Positions 39,061-53,430 of a stretch of DNA of 64,000 bases are shown here, piece after piece. The DNA is from Delphinapterus leucas (lineage: Eukaryota > Chordata > Mammalia > Artiodactyla > Monodontidae), in assembly GCF_002288925.2 (NCBI RefSeq), contig NW_022098072.1, positions 18,623,491 to 18,687,490 on the forward strand, in the 5' to 3' direction. The translations under genes were made by a program, and so were the position numbers. The first letter of the stretch is position 1, and every line of letters begins with the position of its first letter. Below the pieces are notes generated by a model. That model did not search any database. It saw only the letters and a program-made list of their open reading frames with translations, and was not told where the DNA came from.

Positions 39061-41775
39061 AGCCTTAGAGGCCTCCCTTCTAGTGCAGTGCTCTAAGTAG
39101 GAAACCTAACTGTTTTTCAAGGGAAACTGCTTTGGCCTTTATGTCTGAAATATCTGACAACTTGGCGAGCTCAGAGAGGTTTACATGAAGTCACAAATTG
39201 TCAGACTAGGTGAATAAGGCAAAACTGTGATCTTGATCTATCATGCACTGTTTCTGGATGCAACCCTTCCAACAGCTCTTTTGCACTTGCTCCTACTATT
39301 CTCCCACCATTTGAATTAATTTTAGAAGTGTGTTTTCTTCAACTACTACAACAGCACTATCCTTGTTAAAGCCAGCTAGTTCTTTCAGTTTTGGATTATT
39401 TGAACTATAAAGTCTTTTTTTCAGCTTCAGAATTATGTGATCTTTGGTGCTTTTAATATTCCAAGATTCAACGAAGTAAGTACTTGTGAAGCACCTACAG
39501 TGTACGTAACACTGTGCTAAATAAATCCTACTACACAGATTTAAAAAGGAAAAAACAAAAAAAAAGCCCAAACAAACAAAAAAAACTAACCTTGCCTTCA
39601 AAGATATCACTAGCATGTTGAGTGTATTAGTGTATCCACAGTGCTAGTTAGATCAAGAATTACCTAACTTGGGCAAATCACGGAACCTGTCCAGGCCTAG
39701 ATAAAGGGATTTTCAAACTGTGCTTTAGAATTTCCATAAATATGTGATGCTATAACCACTGGTCCCCAGGAGGACAGAGTCAAGCCACCTGAGTCAATAT
39801 CACTTATCCCCATCTACCCACCCCTTCCAAGTTCAACCCAAAAGTGGGCTGCTGCATTAAAAAAAAAAAAAAAATGAAATCTACTCAGAAAACTTCAGGA
39901 CCACTCTAAAATTCCGTAATAACCTGTTACTGTTTTTAATCCATATTTTAATCACCAATATCTATGTCAGTGATGGTGAAGACGCAGCCTCTCCCTATGA
40001 GATTTACAGACCACATAAAGGATCCTACCCACTATAAGTACAATACTTAGTCCATAAAATCTGACTCAGTTTTGGCTTTTCTCAGCGCAATAACTAAAGC
40101 ATATCACTACTGAATCTAGTTCTGTAAAATCACTGCTGAAGTTCTCTTAGGGAATACCTAGGTGGTCAGTACCAATTTATGTAACGTGAGACATTTCTTC
40201 TCTCCATACAACTAGGCTTCCTGCCACCTTTCTCACATTATTTTATGCAGATATAGAAACTGTCCTATTTGCACACTGTTTAACAGTAACAGTTGCCGAA
40301 ACTGTTCTACTGCTCTGCTGCCTGTACAGAGAAGACTGAGACTCTCTCATGTGAGCAGCAACAATGTTTCCCTTCCTTTTCCTTAACAGGTGTCTCCAAA
40401 CCTCTCTTCTCTTGGGCTGAAAACTTTACTGGTTAATCCCAATCCTCAATTGCCTTGCTCCATCAATTACTTTCCTTCTTATTTGATAAACACATTCTTC
40501 CATAAAATAACCTAAAATTTTATTCTGCCTTAGCCTTCCCATTACTTCGCCAAGTCTTTATTATACTGTGGATGATCCATGGCTTATGACACATTGTCTT
40601 TAGCTATTGCTGAGTGACACTTTAGGAAGCAGCTTTACTGAAACTATTATTATATTTTTACTGTAGGTAAGGTATAAAGGATATTGCCCTGTCCCTTCAA
40701 AGTGAGGCCATGTGAGAATTTCTTTCCTAGGTGGTGCCCAAGAAAAGTCAGCTTTCCTGATGACCTAGTAAGTTTTCATCATATATAAAATGAAAAACAA
40801 AGTTATATCTCATCACATTTCCTTCCCCTTTGCTCTGGCTACAAGGAAGCTTGGGGTCAAATTTATAGGTCAATTTTAATAAATTTGACGATCTCACTTA
40901 TTCATAGCGTAGTTCATTTCATGCTGGGTTTCCATTTTATATCTTTGGTGGCTCTAATTTTAAATTTCAACCTTTTTCTATTTTGTGACTATACAAAATA
41001 TATTCTTGTAAATTGCCTCAGATTCTTCATGATATAAGATAAAGTATAAATAAATGAATTATGGCATTTCCAAACCCACTGGGTAATATTTGTGCTTAAC
41101 AAAGACTCGTGGAATTAAAATTTTACTTTCCTGAAAAAAGGAAGCAGAGGAGTGAGGCTGATTAGATCATCTGGTCTCTATTCCATCAGTCATTTTTCTC
41201 ATTTTATTTCTATTGTACATATTATGAATCCATGGTCTAAACATAGTCTATTTGCCATTATGTTAATGACATAAATGAGAAGCAACCTTATTTAAGTCAT
41301 AAAAACTTTTCATTCTTTGAGTATATTGGGATTTTTGTTTTTTACTTTTCAATTGGACAGTTTGTTTTCCTCTTTGAACACACATTAATCTAATGGCACT
41401 ATAAAAGATTAAAAAATAACTGTAGAAGTAACTATGAGTAAGACTGTTAGATAGTAAAAATGGCTACAGAGAGAAGTTATGACACAATCTCTTTGAGTCT
41501 GAATCGAAGGCCTGCTAGATGAGAGTCTATGTTTGTGATACTGTGTTTCTAATTCCTATTCTTAACTGCTTTTTCCATGATCGTAGGCAACTAGCTTTCT
41601 GGATACCATTCATTCAATGAAAATTTACTCAGTATTGCTATATAGGAAATATATGGTAGTTTTAAAGTACTCTACAGAAACATGGAGTTTCTTAACCCCA
41701 TGAAAGTGTACAGTAATGAGACGCTACTATTTATTTTGTTGTACAACACTGAGGACCCATCATCTAAAACAAATA

Positions 41776-42248
41776 CAGTCGATTCTCATCTGTGGTACTT
41801 ATGTTCTATAAAGTTACTGCAAACACTGACTGAATTAACAAATACTGAACCATTGCTCTTAGGGGGATTACAAGGGTTACTGCAAGTCTCTGGTCACATG
41901 TCTTCAACTCATCAATACATAACCTTGTTTTATGTATGTTTCTGTATAAAGATAGCACTTCAGCACTATGCTTGGGAGTCATTTTTAACATCAAAATTAC
42001 CAACAAAAAGCACAAAAACCTGAAGAACGCAGCACTAAATAGACGGGGAAAAGTCACTTGTTTACAGTATGAGAGCAGAAACAAGAAGGCACAGCATCAC
42101 CGAAAATGTGCACATGGGCAAAGCAAATTTTTCATCACTCTGCACATGTCCAGGGAAGTACTGTTGAGTACTGACTTTGAGGTTGCAAATAAATTTTAGC
42201 AAGCAGGCTAATCTGCAAATACAAAATCTGCAAATAAAGAGCACCAAC
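41776..42248. mobile_element. Non-autonomous DNA transposon, TA-flanked
   Basis: Begins cagtcgattctcatctgtgg, ends ctgcaaataaagagcacca, with TA on both sides (41774-41775, 42249-42250) and weak inverted ends. Fits an old Tc1/mariner-class element; subfamily not assigned. Confidence 0.65.
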
Positions 42249-42343
42249 TAAATGAGTCACATATTTCACAGTGCAGTCTCTGATTTGACTGCCACCAAAA
42301 CGAAGAGATCTGGAAAACCCTAATAAATGTTATTCAGTTACTA

Positions 42344-42544
<201 letters not shown>

Positions 42545-43087
42545 TTATTCATTAAAAATGAACAACATTACAATTTAATACCTCATATGAAGAGATTAAA
42601 GTTGTTAAGCATCCATTCTAATAGAAGTTTCTGAAAGGGCATTATTTCTATGTTATTTTTTCTTAAACTTATCTTTCCATAACTAAACATAAAGCAAGAT
42701 ATAAAATTATTTTTTTCTACATTATTGTTGCTTCCTTTTCCTAGATATCTCCATAGACATTTTTTCTCATAAGAGAAACTCTAAATAGATTACGACTACT
42801 GGTGTTATCACAGCAAAAAACATCAGGTATAGATGAATGTCTCGATTCCCTTGGTCCTATTCCTACTGTCTAAACTAAAGGCACAGCTTCAAGTGACCTA
42901 AAGTTTAACCACAAATTGTTTAAAGAAACAAAGTAAAAATACCAAACACAGTACACATTAAACAGAAAAAAGATAAAATTATAGGACAGGCTTTGAAAGA
43001 AATGTGAAACTGACACTTAAATGTCAGTTGCAGTTTAATCTCAGACTGATTAAACAACTCCTTTTTAAAAATGTAAGGCTTGCTTTA

Positions 43088-44040
43088 AACAAAAAAAAAC
43101 CCACTTTACTGATATATAATTCACATACCATAAAATTCACCCTTTTGAAGTGTTAACTGAGTGGTTGTTAGCATATTCAGAGTTGCCAGTATATAATTTC
43201 AGAACATTTTCATCATCCCCAAAAGAAACCTGTACCCATTAATAATTATGCCCTCCCCCCACATCCCCTGGAAATCACTAATCTCTATTCTATTCCACAG
43301 ATTTCATATAAATGGAATCATATAATATGTGGTCTTCTGCATCTGTTTTTCTTTCTTACTATGTTTTCAAGGTTCATTCATGTTGTAGCATGTATCAGAA
43401 CTTCATTTTTACTACCAAATAATATGTCATTGTATGGAGATACCACATTTTGTTTACCCATTCAACAGTTTGTAGACATTTGGGTTGTTCCCACTTTTTG
43501 ACTATTATGATTAACGCTACCATGAACATTCACGTACAAGTTTCTGTATGGATGCGTATTTTCTATTTTCTTGGGCATATTACCTAAGAATGGAACTGCT
43601 GAGTTACACAGTAACTGTTTATCTGCCATATGGTAACTATGTTTTGAAGAACTGCCAAACTGCTTTCCAAAGAGGCTGCACCATTTTACACCCCCACCAA
43701 CAATGTATGAGGGTTCTGATCTGTCCACATCCTTGCCAACACATTATTGTCCATCTTCTTTATTATAGTCATTCTAGTGGGTATGAAGTGGTATCCCCTT
43801 ATGGTTTGATTTCCATTTCCCTAAAGACTAATTATGCTGAGTATCTTTTCATTTGTTTCCTAGCCATTTATATATTTTCTTTTGGAGAAATGACTATCAA
43901 ATCCTTTGTCCTCTTTTTAACTGGGTTGTTTATCTTTTTGTTGTTGAGTATTGTAAGAGTTCTTTATGTATTCTGGATACAAGCCCCTTAATCTGATAAA
44001 TAATACACAACTATTTTTTTTTCCCATTCTGTGTGCTGTT
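43088..44040 (-). mobile_element. L1 LINE 3' part, minus strand
   Basis: Reverse complement of the L1 3' UTR and ORF2 end: ataattcacataccataaaa, catttgggttgttcccactt, gccaaactgctttccaaaga, gtattctggatacaagcccc. The 147-codon plus-strand frame at 43548 is antisense L1. Confidence 0.85.
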
Positions 44041-44669
44041 TTTTAACGCCTTTAACTCACCCGGATTTCTACCTTAAAATATTTTTTATACACAGAAATT
44101 TATCTCAGAATCAAATCTCTGTAAAGTACATGAATACTCCAGAATCTCAGGTCAGCCTGGTATATTCTCTACTACTAGACTCATCTCAACCCAATTTACT
44201 GGTAATATATTCATACTGCTTAAGCCATCATAATTATATATAAAAAACAAAGTTTAGCTGTTTCTTCTTAGATGACTGTGACAGGCTCTAGGTCTCCTCT
44301 AATCTCATTTTCAACTCCAATCTGGGGAAAGACACATACTACAATAGAACTGGTAGGATAGGGAATTTAGAACCCAGTCAGTCCAGGGCAATTTCACAGA
44401 TGACAACTAAGGTCCAGCTTGTTATGAGTTTAGTTAAGAACCAAGACAAGACTCTTGGTCTTCTGATTCAAAGCCCACAACCGTTTCAACAGTTGCAACC
44501 ACAAAACTGCATCTTAATGCTAAGAGTAGCTCCTTTAACCACAATTCTTTCATGTATGAATCAATTATTCAGTCAATGCTTTTTTAAAAGTATCTTTCTG
44601 CTTTCAAGTATCAAGCAAGAATGTGATAGCTAAATAAAGTGATTCTTCATGCACTGCTAAAATTTTACT

Positions 44670-44745
44670 CACTGCCTCATCATTAAATCTCTAACACCTA
44701 CCACAGTGCATGCACAACATATGCTCTTGAATCAATGAATAACAG
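44670..44745 (+). repeat. L2/MIR 3' end fragment
   Basis: Contains taacacctaccacagtgcat followed by gctcttgaatcaatgaata, the L2 3'-terminal motif. Confidence 0.45.
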
Positions 44746-45026
44746 AATACTACATATATAAATTTTCATTAAAATTTTTGGATTCTTATCCTAGGTCTGT
44801 AACTTAATAGCTAGACTAGAAACAACAAATCAACTGAAAATTCTGCCCTAATTCACTTTCAGATGAAATAAAAGGAGTTAAATAGTTCTAATACCTCTTC
44901 TAAAAATAAAATTTTGTAATTATTTAAGACACCTTCTTTATCAAAATATAACTTATTAAAAACCACAAGCAAACCTCTATTAAATGAAAAATTTATACTG
45001 TTTCTAACAGAGGGGAAAAAATGGGC

Positions 45027-45190
45027 TAAAGCAGTGGTCCTTAACCAGGGAAGATCTTGCTCCCCTGTGGGTCTGGGGACATTTTTGGATGTCACCAATA
45101 TGTGTGTGTTACTAGCATCTAGTGGGTAAAAGAGAGGGATGCTGCTAAACATACCACAATGCATAGGACAGCTCTCCACAACCAAGAATT
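45027..45190 (+). repeat. hAT-type MER element
   Basis: Contains gcagtggtccttaaccaggg, ctggggacatttttggatgt, catctagtgggtaaaagaga and caaccaagaattatctgact; same family as 55572-55820. Confidence 0.65.
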
Positions 45191-47970
45191 ATCTGACTCA
45201 AAATGTCAATAGGGCTAAAGGAAGGAAAGCAAACACAAACAAACAAAAAGTACAGAAAGGTAATTAGTGAAAAGCTTTCACGTACCTATATTGCAAAAAA
45301 GTAAACTGGAAAAAGAAACATTACTGTGCACATTACCAATTTGCTGACACTCAACTCCAAATTCACCCTTCAATATATACACAGGCATAACGGACACAAT
45401 TTCTTTAAGCATCTCTAGCGCGACAATCACATTCAGCTTTCTCAGTAGAGAGTACTGAAAGGACGCTGCAGGAGAAAGGGGCTCCTGCCTACACACACAC
45501 ACACACTGAAGGCTCCTTGCCCAAATTAGCACCCTGCTTTCCTCTGCAGGCCCATATGGGTGGCTGGCCTACAGTTTCCCACAGAGACGCCAGTCCCTCT
45601 GCATGCTTGTGCCACTTGTTGCTGGTGGCTCGCACTCCAGATTTTCCTGACTTCCCAGCCACTGCAGACCTGCTCCAATCTGGGCAAAATAGTGAACACT
45701 TCTCTACTAACCCAATGGGCTGGAATATACATTCTCCAATGAGTTCTAAACCCAGCCCTGGGAAGGGGCTCCTTTTAAGTGTGACCTTCCTCTTTAGCCC
45801 TAGGGTACCAGATATGATTTTCTTATATCTTCAGCTACTCTTTTACCAGAGTTTAATCATTCAGTATATAATACTTAACCTATTTATCCCTCTGTGTGGT
45901 TTCTATCTCCTAACTGGACCTAGTCTGATACAACTATGTTTTAAAGGAATAAAGACATAATAAAAATCTGTATTAATTAAGATTAGCTTTATCTTCTTAT
46001 AAAAATGTTATGTTCTTATATAAAATAGGCATTTCCTCAACGATACCAAAAACATTCCAACCAAGAATAATCTAACTTTTATAAGTCAAAGTTATTAATT
46101 AGAAAGACACAAATAAAAGAAATTAAAAGAAAATCAGTGCTGAGTTTCAGTTTATAACCAAATGTCTTTCACACTGGGTTTTGTAACATCAGGAACTCTT
46201 CTATCCCTTAGTCAATAATTAAATAAAATTGGAGTAAGGATGTATTGCTAACTTCCTACATGGTAATGAATCAAGTATATATTAACCTGTCACCAAACAA
46301 TTAGTTATTATAATTAAGTTGTAAATTTGGTTATTTGTGTCATTGGCCACGAAAACAGTACCTACAAGTAAAAGAAGCTCAATGGTCTTTAGCTGCTCAT
46401 TTTTTAAACTGTAAAGTTAGGTAAATGTACATCTATTTCAACAGCTTTCATGTTAATTTAGTTCTAATTCTAAAACAAAACAAACTACTAAGTAGAAGAA
46501 AAAATTAAAACTAGCAGTCACTTAGCTTATGCAAAGAATGCGAGAAAAGAAGGTAACTTAACATACTTCTTGCCAGAGCTATTAAGAATATGATTGATAA
46601 GTTGGTTTCTGTTTTCTATAGCTGTGCTATAGAAAGTCAATCTATTTTTTTAAAAGATATTAAAAACAGAATTCCTCAAAATCCTGGTGGCCACCAATTT
46701 TTTTTTCTCACTCTCTGCTGAATTAAGCTTTTATATTGGTCTTGGAAATTTTTTAAAAATCCAGAAAAAAAGATTTTTTAAACCAAAGATCTTCCTAAGA
46801 AGCATGAAAAATAAATTGATTACATTTGTATTCTTTGTTCCTCACATGGAAAAAGCTGCAGAAAAAAGTGGAGATCTTAAAGGATGTTTCTGCTCTTCCA
46901 CTTAAGTTTTATTAAGAACTCAAGGCAAAATAATTTTTAATATTCAAATGTCACAAACAATGTATTTGTCTACAGGATCCCACAGGAAACGTGGAGGACA
47001 TCTAAGGGACTGCGACCCAGCCTCAATTCAGTAATGTGGTATTGCTGGCTGGGATATAACCATAGGAAAGGGGTGAAATGGCTTCCACATGCACACCATC
47101 CACTTCCTGCTCTTTAAGTCTGTGATGTCAAAAAGAACAGATTTACAGCACCCTAAATAAGTGTCAGATCACGATGGCCCATAAAACACAGGCTTTAAGC
47201 TTTTCTTTAAAGAGAAAAAGCAAATGGTTGAAAGTCACTACTGAAGGGAACACACTCCTCACAGAATTCTGCATTTATCAACAGTATTATTCAAATCAGT
47301 ACTACAGGTGGTCATGTAATATACATGGTGTTTTGACCAGAGGCTTTCAAAATTTATAGCAGAAAACATATCCAAGTACAGACCTATTCGAATTAATTTC
47401 TTAACATGTAATATAGTAAACATCTTTGTGAAGCAAAATAGGAGGGGAAAAAAAACAGTAAGTACTGGTAGGTACCAAACACAGGTGTGTTAAATATGTG
47501 ACCTGTATCTTCAAACTCATTTGTCCTTTGAGTCATATGTTAACAGGACAGTTAGGGCTGACCCAGGGAAGGGAGCATTCTCTGTACGGCAGCAAGTCCA
47601 CTGGTGCTTGGGTGCTTCTTAACAGAACTACACCCACACATTTCCATGAGAACTTCTGTTTGAGGTTTAAAGTTACTGTTATATATCTTCAAAGAAGTCT
47701 TGAAAATGCTTCAAGGACCCCTGAAAATTTGTCATGAAGACAGAAGTAGGCAGGACCAGCAGGCTGGCCTCTGTATTAAGGCTGAGAGGAGAACCAAAGC
47801 AGGAGAAGGTCAATCCTTAATCCTGTTCGTAAACACTCATCTTGGCAATAGGATTGTACCCTGGGGAATTTGTTGTTAGAGTGAATCAAAAGAGCAATAA
47901 AACCTGGATCTGAGGAAATCTTTGACCTGGAGCATCACTGTCTCAGAATAAACTGAGAGAAGACATTTAT

Positions 47971-48473
47971 AGTAGTCTCCCCATATCCATGGGGGATACG
48001 TTCCAAGACCTCCAGTGGATGCCTGAAACAGCGGGTAGTACCGAATCCTATACATACTGTGTTTTTCCTATACCGACATACCTGTAATAAAGTTTAATTT
48101 ATAAATTAGGCACAGTAAGAGACTATCCCAATTGCCAGCATCACTAACATTTTGCGGCCATTATTAAGTAAAATGAGGGTTACTCGAACACAAGCCCAGC
48201 AATACCACAACAGTTGATGTGATAACTGAGACGGCTACTACGTGACTAACAGGAGGGTAGCACATACAGTGTGGATATACCGGAATCATCCCCTATACTT
48301 CACATGCTGAGGTGAGACGGAACAAGATTTCATCATGCTACTCAGAACAGTGCACGATTTAAAACTTGTGAATTACTGATTTCTGGAATTTTTCATTTAA
48401 TATCTTCAGACCACGTATGCCCACAGGAAACTGAAACTGTGGAAAACAAAACCATGAATAAGGAGGAACTACC
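47971..48473. mobile_element. Non-autonomous DNA transposon with terminal inverted repeats
   Basis: Left end agtagtctccccatatccat is mirrored by the right end, whose complement starts ggtagttcctccttattcat. TA-type flanks. Internal taataaagtttaatttataa and aattaggcacagtaagagac are features of a Tigger/MER-type mariner-class element. Confidence 0.75.
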
Positions 48474-48624
48474 ATATTCCTCTGCCCTAAAAAAGAAGTG
48501 CTGTCTATTAAAATATAGTCAATTACTGGGATTCACTCTTGGAAAAGATTAAAGATGCTGTAACACACAGTCTAGAAAACTGGCCTCAAGGAGAGGAATC
48601 AATATATATTTTTACAGCGCAATT

Positions 48625-49395
48625 CTCTCTGTATTCACTGCTACAACTTTCATCTAAACCACTATCAACCCTCATCTGAACCACTGCGACAGCCTCCTAA
48701 TTGGGCTCTGCCCTTCCACTTGTATCCATAATACACAGCATCCAGAATGCTCTTTTAAAACATAAATTGAATCATACCATGAATGAATAAATTTCTAAAC
48801 ATTTTTCTAATGGGCCATAAGGAATAATGCTTTATAATGTACTTTAACAATACGATTATTTGAAGTACTAGAATCATTATTAAAAGAAAAAATCCAATGC
48901 ATCTCCTTACTGGCTACAAATGGGGCAGACTGCTCCCCACTCAAACTCTGCATGCAAGCAACCATAATGTTGGTAATGAAATACCTCCTTCCCGGGAAGC
49001 CGGTTCCTTTCAGCCCCCTCCCACTCCCTTGGAATGCAATGGTTCCTGCATCCCTCTGAGATCTCGCTGCCTACCACTCTGCTTACTTACTAAAGCTCCA
49101 AATCACACTATTTTTCTTTTCTGTCCCTAGAAAACACCAAGCTTATCCCCATATCACAGTTAGAGGCTTGGAATCCCCCACTTTTCTAATCGTCACGTAG
49201 CTGCTTTTTTGTCATCATCCAAGTCTCAACAGAAGTGTCACCTCCTCAGGGGAGAACTTCCTCATAATTCTAGCTAAAGTATTATTCTGTTTTCTTCTAA
49301 ACACTTACCGTTCTTTGAAATTACCCTATTTACATGTTTAATTAGTTACTGTCTCTCTCCCCCAATTAAAATGCATTCCAAGAGTCAATCTCAGT
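48625..49395 (+). repeat. L2 LINE 3' part
   Basis: L2 order with gaps: ccactgcgacagcctcctaa, catccagaatgctcttttaa, agaagtgtcacctcctcagg, ttactgtctctctcccccaa. Confidence 0.65.
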
Positions 49396-50160
49396 AGTTG
49401 ACTTTATTTTAATAGACAGAATTCAATTACTGTATTTCAACCAATTAAGAAACATTTACTTCAAATTTATTTTCAAATTGGGCCAGTAACAACATAAAAG
49501 GGATTCAAAATTCAAAAAAAATCATAATGTAAAAAACCCCCAACTTATTCTATGTACTCATGTTAAAAATTTTAAAAAAGGAAGAAATGACCTTCAATTA
49601 TATTCAAGTCTTCACTGACTCTAAAAGACAATTTTTAAAGTAGCTTGTTTGCCAAAAAGAGATTTAAAGAGCTATAGCCAGTGGCAGGCCAGTGCTAATT
49701 AACTAAATGTATTCCTGTGTAAATCACCTATAGATTTTTAACCAGATTACCTGACTTGTTACCTTTCAAAACTACTGTAAATTGAGAAAATATTTTTCCT
49801 CTCAGGTTAAGTTACAGTTTATCACTTTCCTAAATTCAGAGGGCCAGAAGCAAATTTAACATGTAATCAAGCCCATTTTTACTTCACTCAGAGCACTCCA
49901 AAGTCATAAGACAAAAACAAAAATCTATTTTAACTTTTGAAAGACCAATGGAGAAAAAGATACTCCATTATATTCACTATTATCTTTGCAATGTTTATTA
50001 TGCAGGATACTCTATCTTTATTCTAATACAAATTCCTCATGCTTCTGATGAGAAACCGTAAATGAGAAAATTTTATTAATAATTCTTCATAGACAAATAA
50101 CAAAAGCTTAAAAAGCTGGGTGGGGCACCAGCGGTCACTGGAGATGCAATATATCATGCA

Positions 50161-50325
50161 ACATTTCTCAGCTTTAGCTGCCTACCTGGACCACCTGAGA
50201 AACTTTTAAAAAAATACTAATGTCAAGGACCCACTCCAGACCAGTTATTTCAGATTCCCTGGAACTGTATTTTTTGGAAACTCCCAGATGATTCTAATAT
50301 GTAGCCAGAGTTAACAGCCTCCAGA
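50161..50325. repeat. hAT-type MER20/MER5-like element
   Basis: Contains tttctcagctttagctgcct, acctgagaaacttttaaaaa and ctcccagatgattctaatat. Confidence 0.6.
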
Positions 50326-50329
50326 TGGA

Positions 50330-50505
50330 AAATACACTGACTTTAGAATCAGAGATCTAAGATCAAATCCTGGTCCCATCTCTTACTAGCCCTGTAAGCT
50401 CTTTTCCTCATTTTTAAAGTTGATAATGTTTATCTAATTCTTAGGAAGAATCACTAAGAAGGCATATCCAGGACTGGGACATCACAGGAATTTAGTAAAT
50501 GTAAT
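50330..50505 (+). repeat. MIR SINE
   Basis: MIR order: ctttagaatcagagatctaa, gatcaaatcctggtcccatc, ttactagccctgtaagctct. Confidence 0.6.
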
Positions 50506-51020
50506 ATGATTACAGGTAAATTCTGTTCTATTTCAGATCCATCTCATCTGTCCAAGGTGGCTACATGAAAAATGCCTCTAAAAAAGAAGTCTCCCACTTG
50601 CAAATAGTTCATATTATGAATCTCCAGTTTAATTCAGGCAAGGAAGAGAAAAGAAAAAGTAAAACAACTGATAGAAGTAACAGTGTACTCAATTAAGTTT
50701 TTACTTTGTAGGATCTGCATAGAGTTAAATCTATTAAAGTGTTTATTTACTCCTATTATGTACCTAATTGAGTACTGGGAGCTGTAGAGAATTAAAAACC
50801 AAAATATAAAACAAGTACACGGACTCTCCTTTACTTAATATGTAGCTGGGGAAGCCAAACTGACATACATAAAGTTATCACAATTTCTAATGGGTCCGAT
50901 TGGTCCTTTATTGTGCATTAGTAGTGCCTGATGGTTCAAGTCCTCCCCGCCCCCTTCTCTTCTAATGCAGGTGACCAAGTGACAGATGCTTAAGTAAAAA
51001 GCATGTTAAAAGTTAGGCTG

Positions 51021-51325
51021 GGGACTTCCCTGGTGGCGCAGGGGTTAAGAATCTGCCTGCCAATGCAGGGGACACGGGTTTGATCCCTGGTCCAGGAAGA
51101 TCCCACATGCCATGGAGCAACCAAGCCCATGCGCCACAACTACTGAGCCTGCGCTCTAGAGCCCACGCGCCGCAACTACTGAAGCCCGCGTGATCTAGGG
51201 CCCGTGCTCCACAACAAGATAGGCCATCGCAATGAGAAGCCCGCACACCGCAACCTGTTCGCCACAACCAGAGAAAGCCCGCGCACAGCAACAAAGACCC
51301 AACACAGCCAAAAATAAAATTTTTT
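51021..51325 (+). mobile_element. CHR SINE, long form
   Basis: Long form lacking part of the 'aagagtagcccc' segment. Target copies taaaagttaggctg and taaaaagttaggctg. Confidence 0.94.
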
Positions 51326-51479
51326 TAAAAAGTTAGGCTGGTAAAAAAGTGGTATTAAAATAACTCAAGTGATGCTAGAGTGAAAAGTCATGGGTTCTGA
51401 TTATAGTAGAACCTCAGAGATCATTTTTATTAATAACATACCTGAACAGAATTTAACTGTTTTTTTAAAACCCTAAATG

Positions 51480-51560
51480 AATTTTACGTTGTTTGGTTTT
51501 CAAAGCAACTTTTGAGGGAAGCTGCGGTTCAAAGCAGGTAAATGATTTGCTTGAGGTCAC
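51480..51560 (+). repeat. MIR-like fragment
   Basis: Contains gcggttcaaagcaggtaaat and gatttgcttgaggtcaccag, resembling the MIR core. Confidence 0.45.
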
Positions 51561-52457
51561 CAGGTCAGTAGATTCTCAGGGATGCTACCATATCACAGAA
51601 AACTTTCAGTTACATTTCTATAAATTAAAACACTGCTTGCTTGTTAAAACTCCAAGTTGAGTCAATTCAATGACGTATGATTAACAGGAATCTGAGAAAC
51701 TGTTAATGAACAGAATGTTCACATTATCAAAAATTCCACAGTCCTATACTTCAAAATTCATGGTAGTGTCAGGTATAATAGTTTACCAAATCTTGTCTCC
51801 TTTGGCAGTTACAGATCACAGACTGAACGGTTAGCAGTAGCTGCTGCAGAAATACTTAATAAACATTTAAGTAAATAACAGTTTACTTCAACATGCACAT
51901 TAAGGCATTATTTTTCAATGAGAACAAGGAAAAATGCAACTGATAATTGAAAACATCATTCAACTAGGAACAACTACCTCTTAAAAGCAGACATGGACAA
52001 CGATGAGGAAAACGGGAAAATTCAACCATAGTTTAGCTTTTAGCTACTAGGATTATTCAGGTGGCTATTACTACACAATTTATTTATTATAACAACTCAT
52101 TCACTATCAAAACAAAGTTGACTTGTAAAATTATACACATACCCCCCAAAATAGGGCCCATCCAACATTTTATAAACTACATTACTTCCTATAGTGAGTT
52201 TATTTTAGAATAAATACTATTATTTTAAATGTATTCAGTAGGTTTTAGTAATAAGTGATATAATGTATCCTAAAAGTTAATCAGGATTTCTAAGAATTCC
52301 AGTAGAAATAAGAATAAAGTTATTAAAAATTGAAATTATTCTACCAGTGCTTCTCAACTTATTCATTTACACTCAAATATCTGAATCCCACAGAATATTA
52401 TTCTGAGTGTAATAACACCTTAAAATAAATGATGATAAAAATATTGGGGGGAAACTT

Positions 52458-52592
52458 TTTTTTGAATTTTATATTATTTATTTTTTGTACAGCAGGTTGT
52501 TATTAGTTATCTATTTTATACATATTAGTGTATATATGTCAATCCTAATCTCCCAATTCATCCCATCACCACCACCACCCTCCCCCACCACT
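52458..52592 (-). mobile_element. 5'-truncated L1 3' end, minus strand
   Basis: Reverse complement of the young L1 3' end (gtacagcaggttgttattag, cacattagtg-like, gtcaatcctaatctcccaat). Target duplication ttggggggaaactt on both sides. Confidence 0.88.
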
Positions 52593-53227
52593 TTTGGGGG
52601 GAAACTTCTGTATGTAAAGCCTTTCTCCTTCACTCAATGAGCCTATGCAATTGCTCTATTCTATTCCTCCTTCCCAGATATTAGATGTCCACTAATTGCC
52701 TTTTTTCCTCTGCTCCTCCTTCCTTATATTCTGAGTGGGCAAATAGCAATACATTTTTTTCCTTGCAAAAATGTTTTTATAGGGTTTTTAAAACCCACAT
52801 AAAAATAATTTCACCTTAAAATAAGTGAAAAGTTAAGTGCAGGTTAATATACTTGTAGGAAAAAAAATCTGAGTTTATTAACAAAAACAAGGAGCTACTT
52901 TAAGAAAAAGAGGCATATATCTTGAAGTGTACTTCTGAGTGTGGTTTATGGTAATGTGAAATAAAGCGAAATCTGAATCTGGTTAAATCTTTTATGCAAA
53001 TAAACTCCAATTAAAAATACCATTTGGGATATTTTATTGATATTCCTCTACAAAGATAGAAATAAGGTAAATGTAGAAAAGCCCGGGAACCAGAGATAGT
53101 CTGGATCCTAAAGGGACCCTGTGGGAAGAAATGCTTCTTAAGTAGAAAGCCACTTTGAAGATAATGATCAGGACTTGACTGAACACCCTGTATCTTAGAT
53201 ACACAAATTTGTTTATTTTGCACTCTT

Positions 53228-53430
53228 TTTTTTTTTGCAGTACGCGGGCCTCTCACTGTTGTGGCCTCTCCCGTTGCGGAGCACAGGCTCCGGACGCGCA
53301 GGCTCAGCGGCCATGGCTCACGGGCCCAGCCGCTCTGCGGCATGTGGGATCTTCCCAGACCGGGGCACGAACCCGTGTCCCCTGCATCGGCAGGCGGACT
53401 CTCAACCACTGCGCCACCAGGGAAGCCCTG
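53228..53430 (-). mobile_element. CHR SINE, short form
   Basis: Complete reverse copy, T-run at the left and gggaagccc head at 53422-53430. Target sites gcactctttttt / ggactcattttt are imperfect. Confidence 0.93.

Noticed and set aside
41682..42023. 113-codon frame beginning with ATG
   Set aside because: It mostly overlaps a non-autonomous DNA transposon, and overlapping frames on other phases are equally open.
43548..43991. 147-codon plus-strand frame
   Set aside because: It is the antisense strand of an L1 3' region; no protein family is recognisable.
45490..45510. (ac)n microsatellite
   Set aside because: Only a short run, ordinary for a mammalian intron.
45517..45960. 147-codon plus-strand frame
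   Set aside because: It opens with a non-ATG codon, has no recognisable domain, and its right end resembles an old interspersed repeat.
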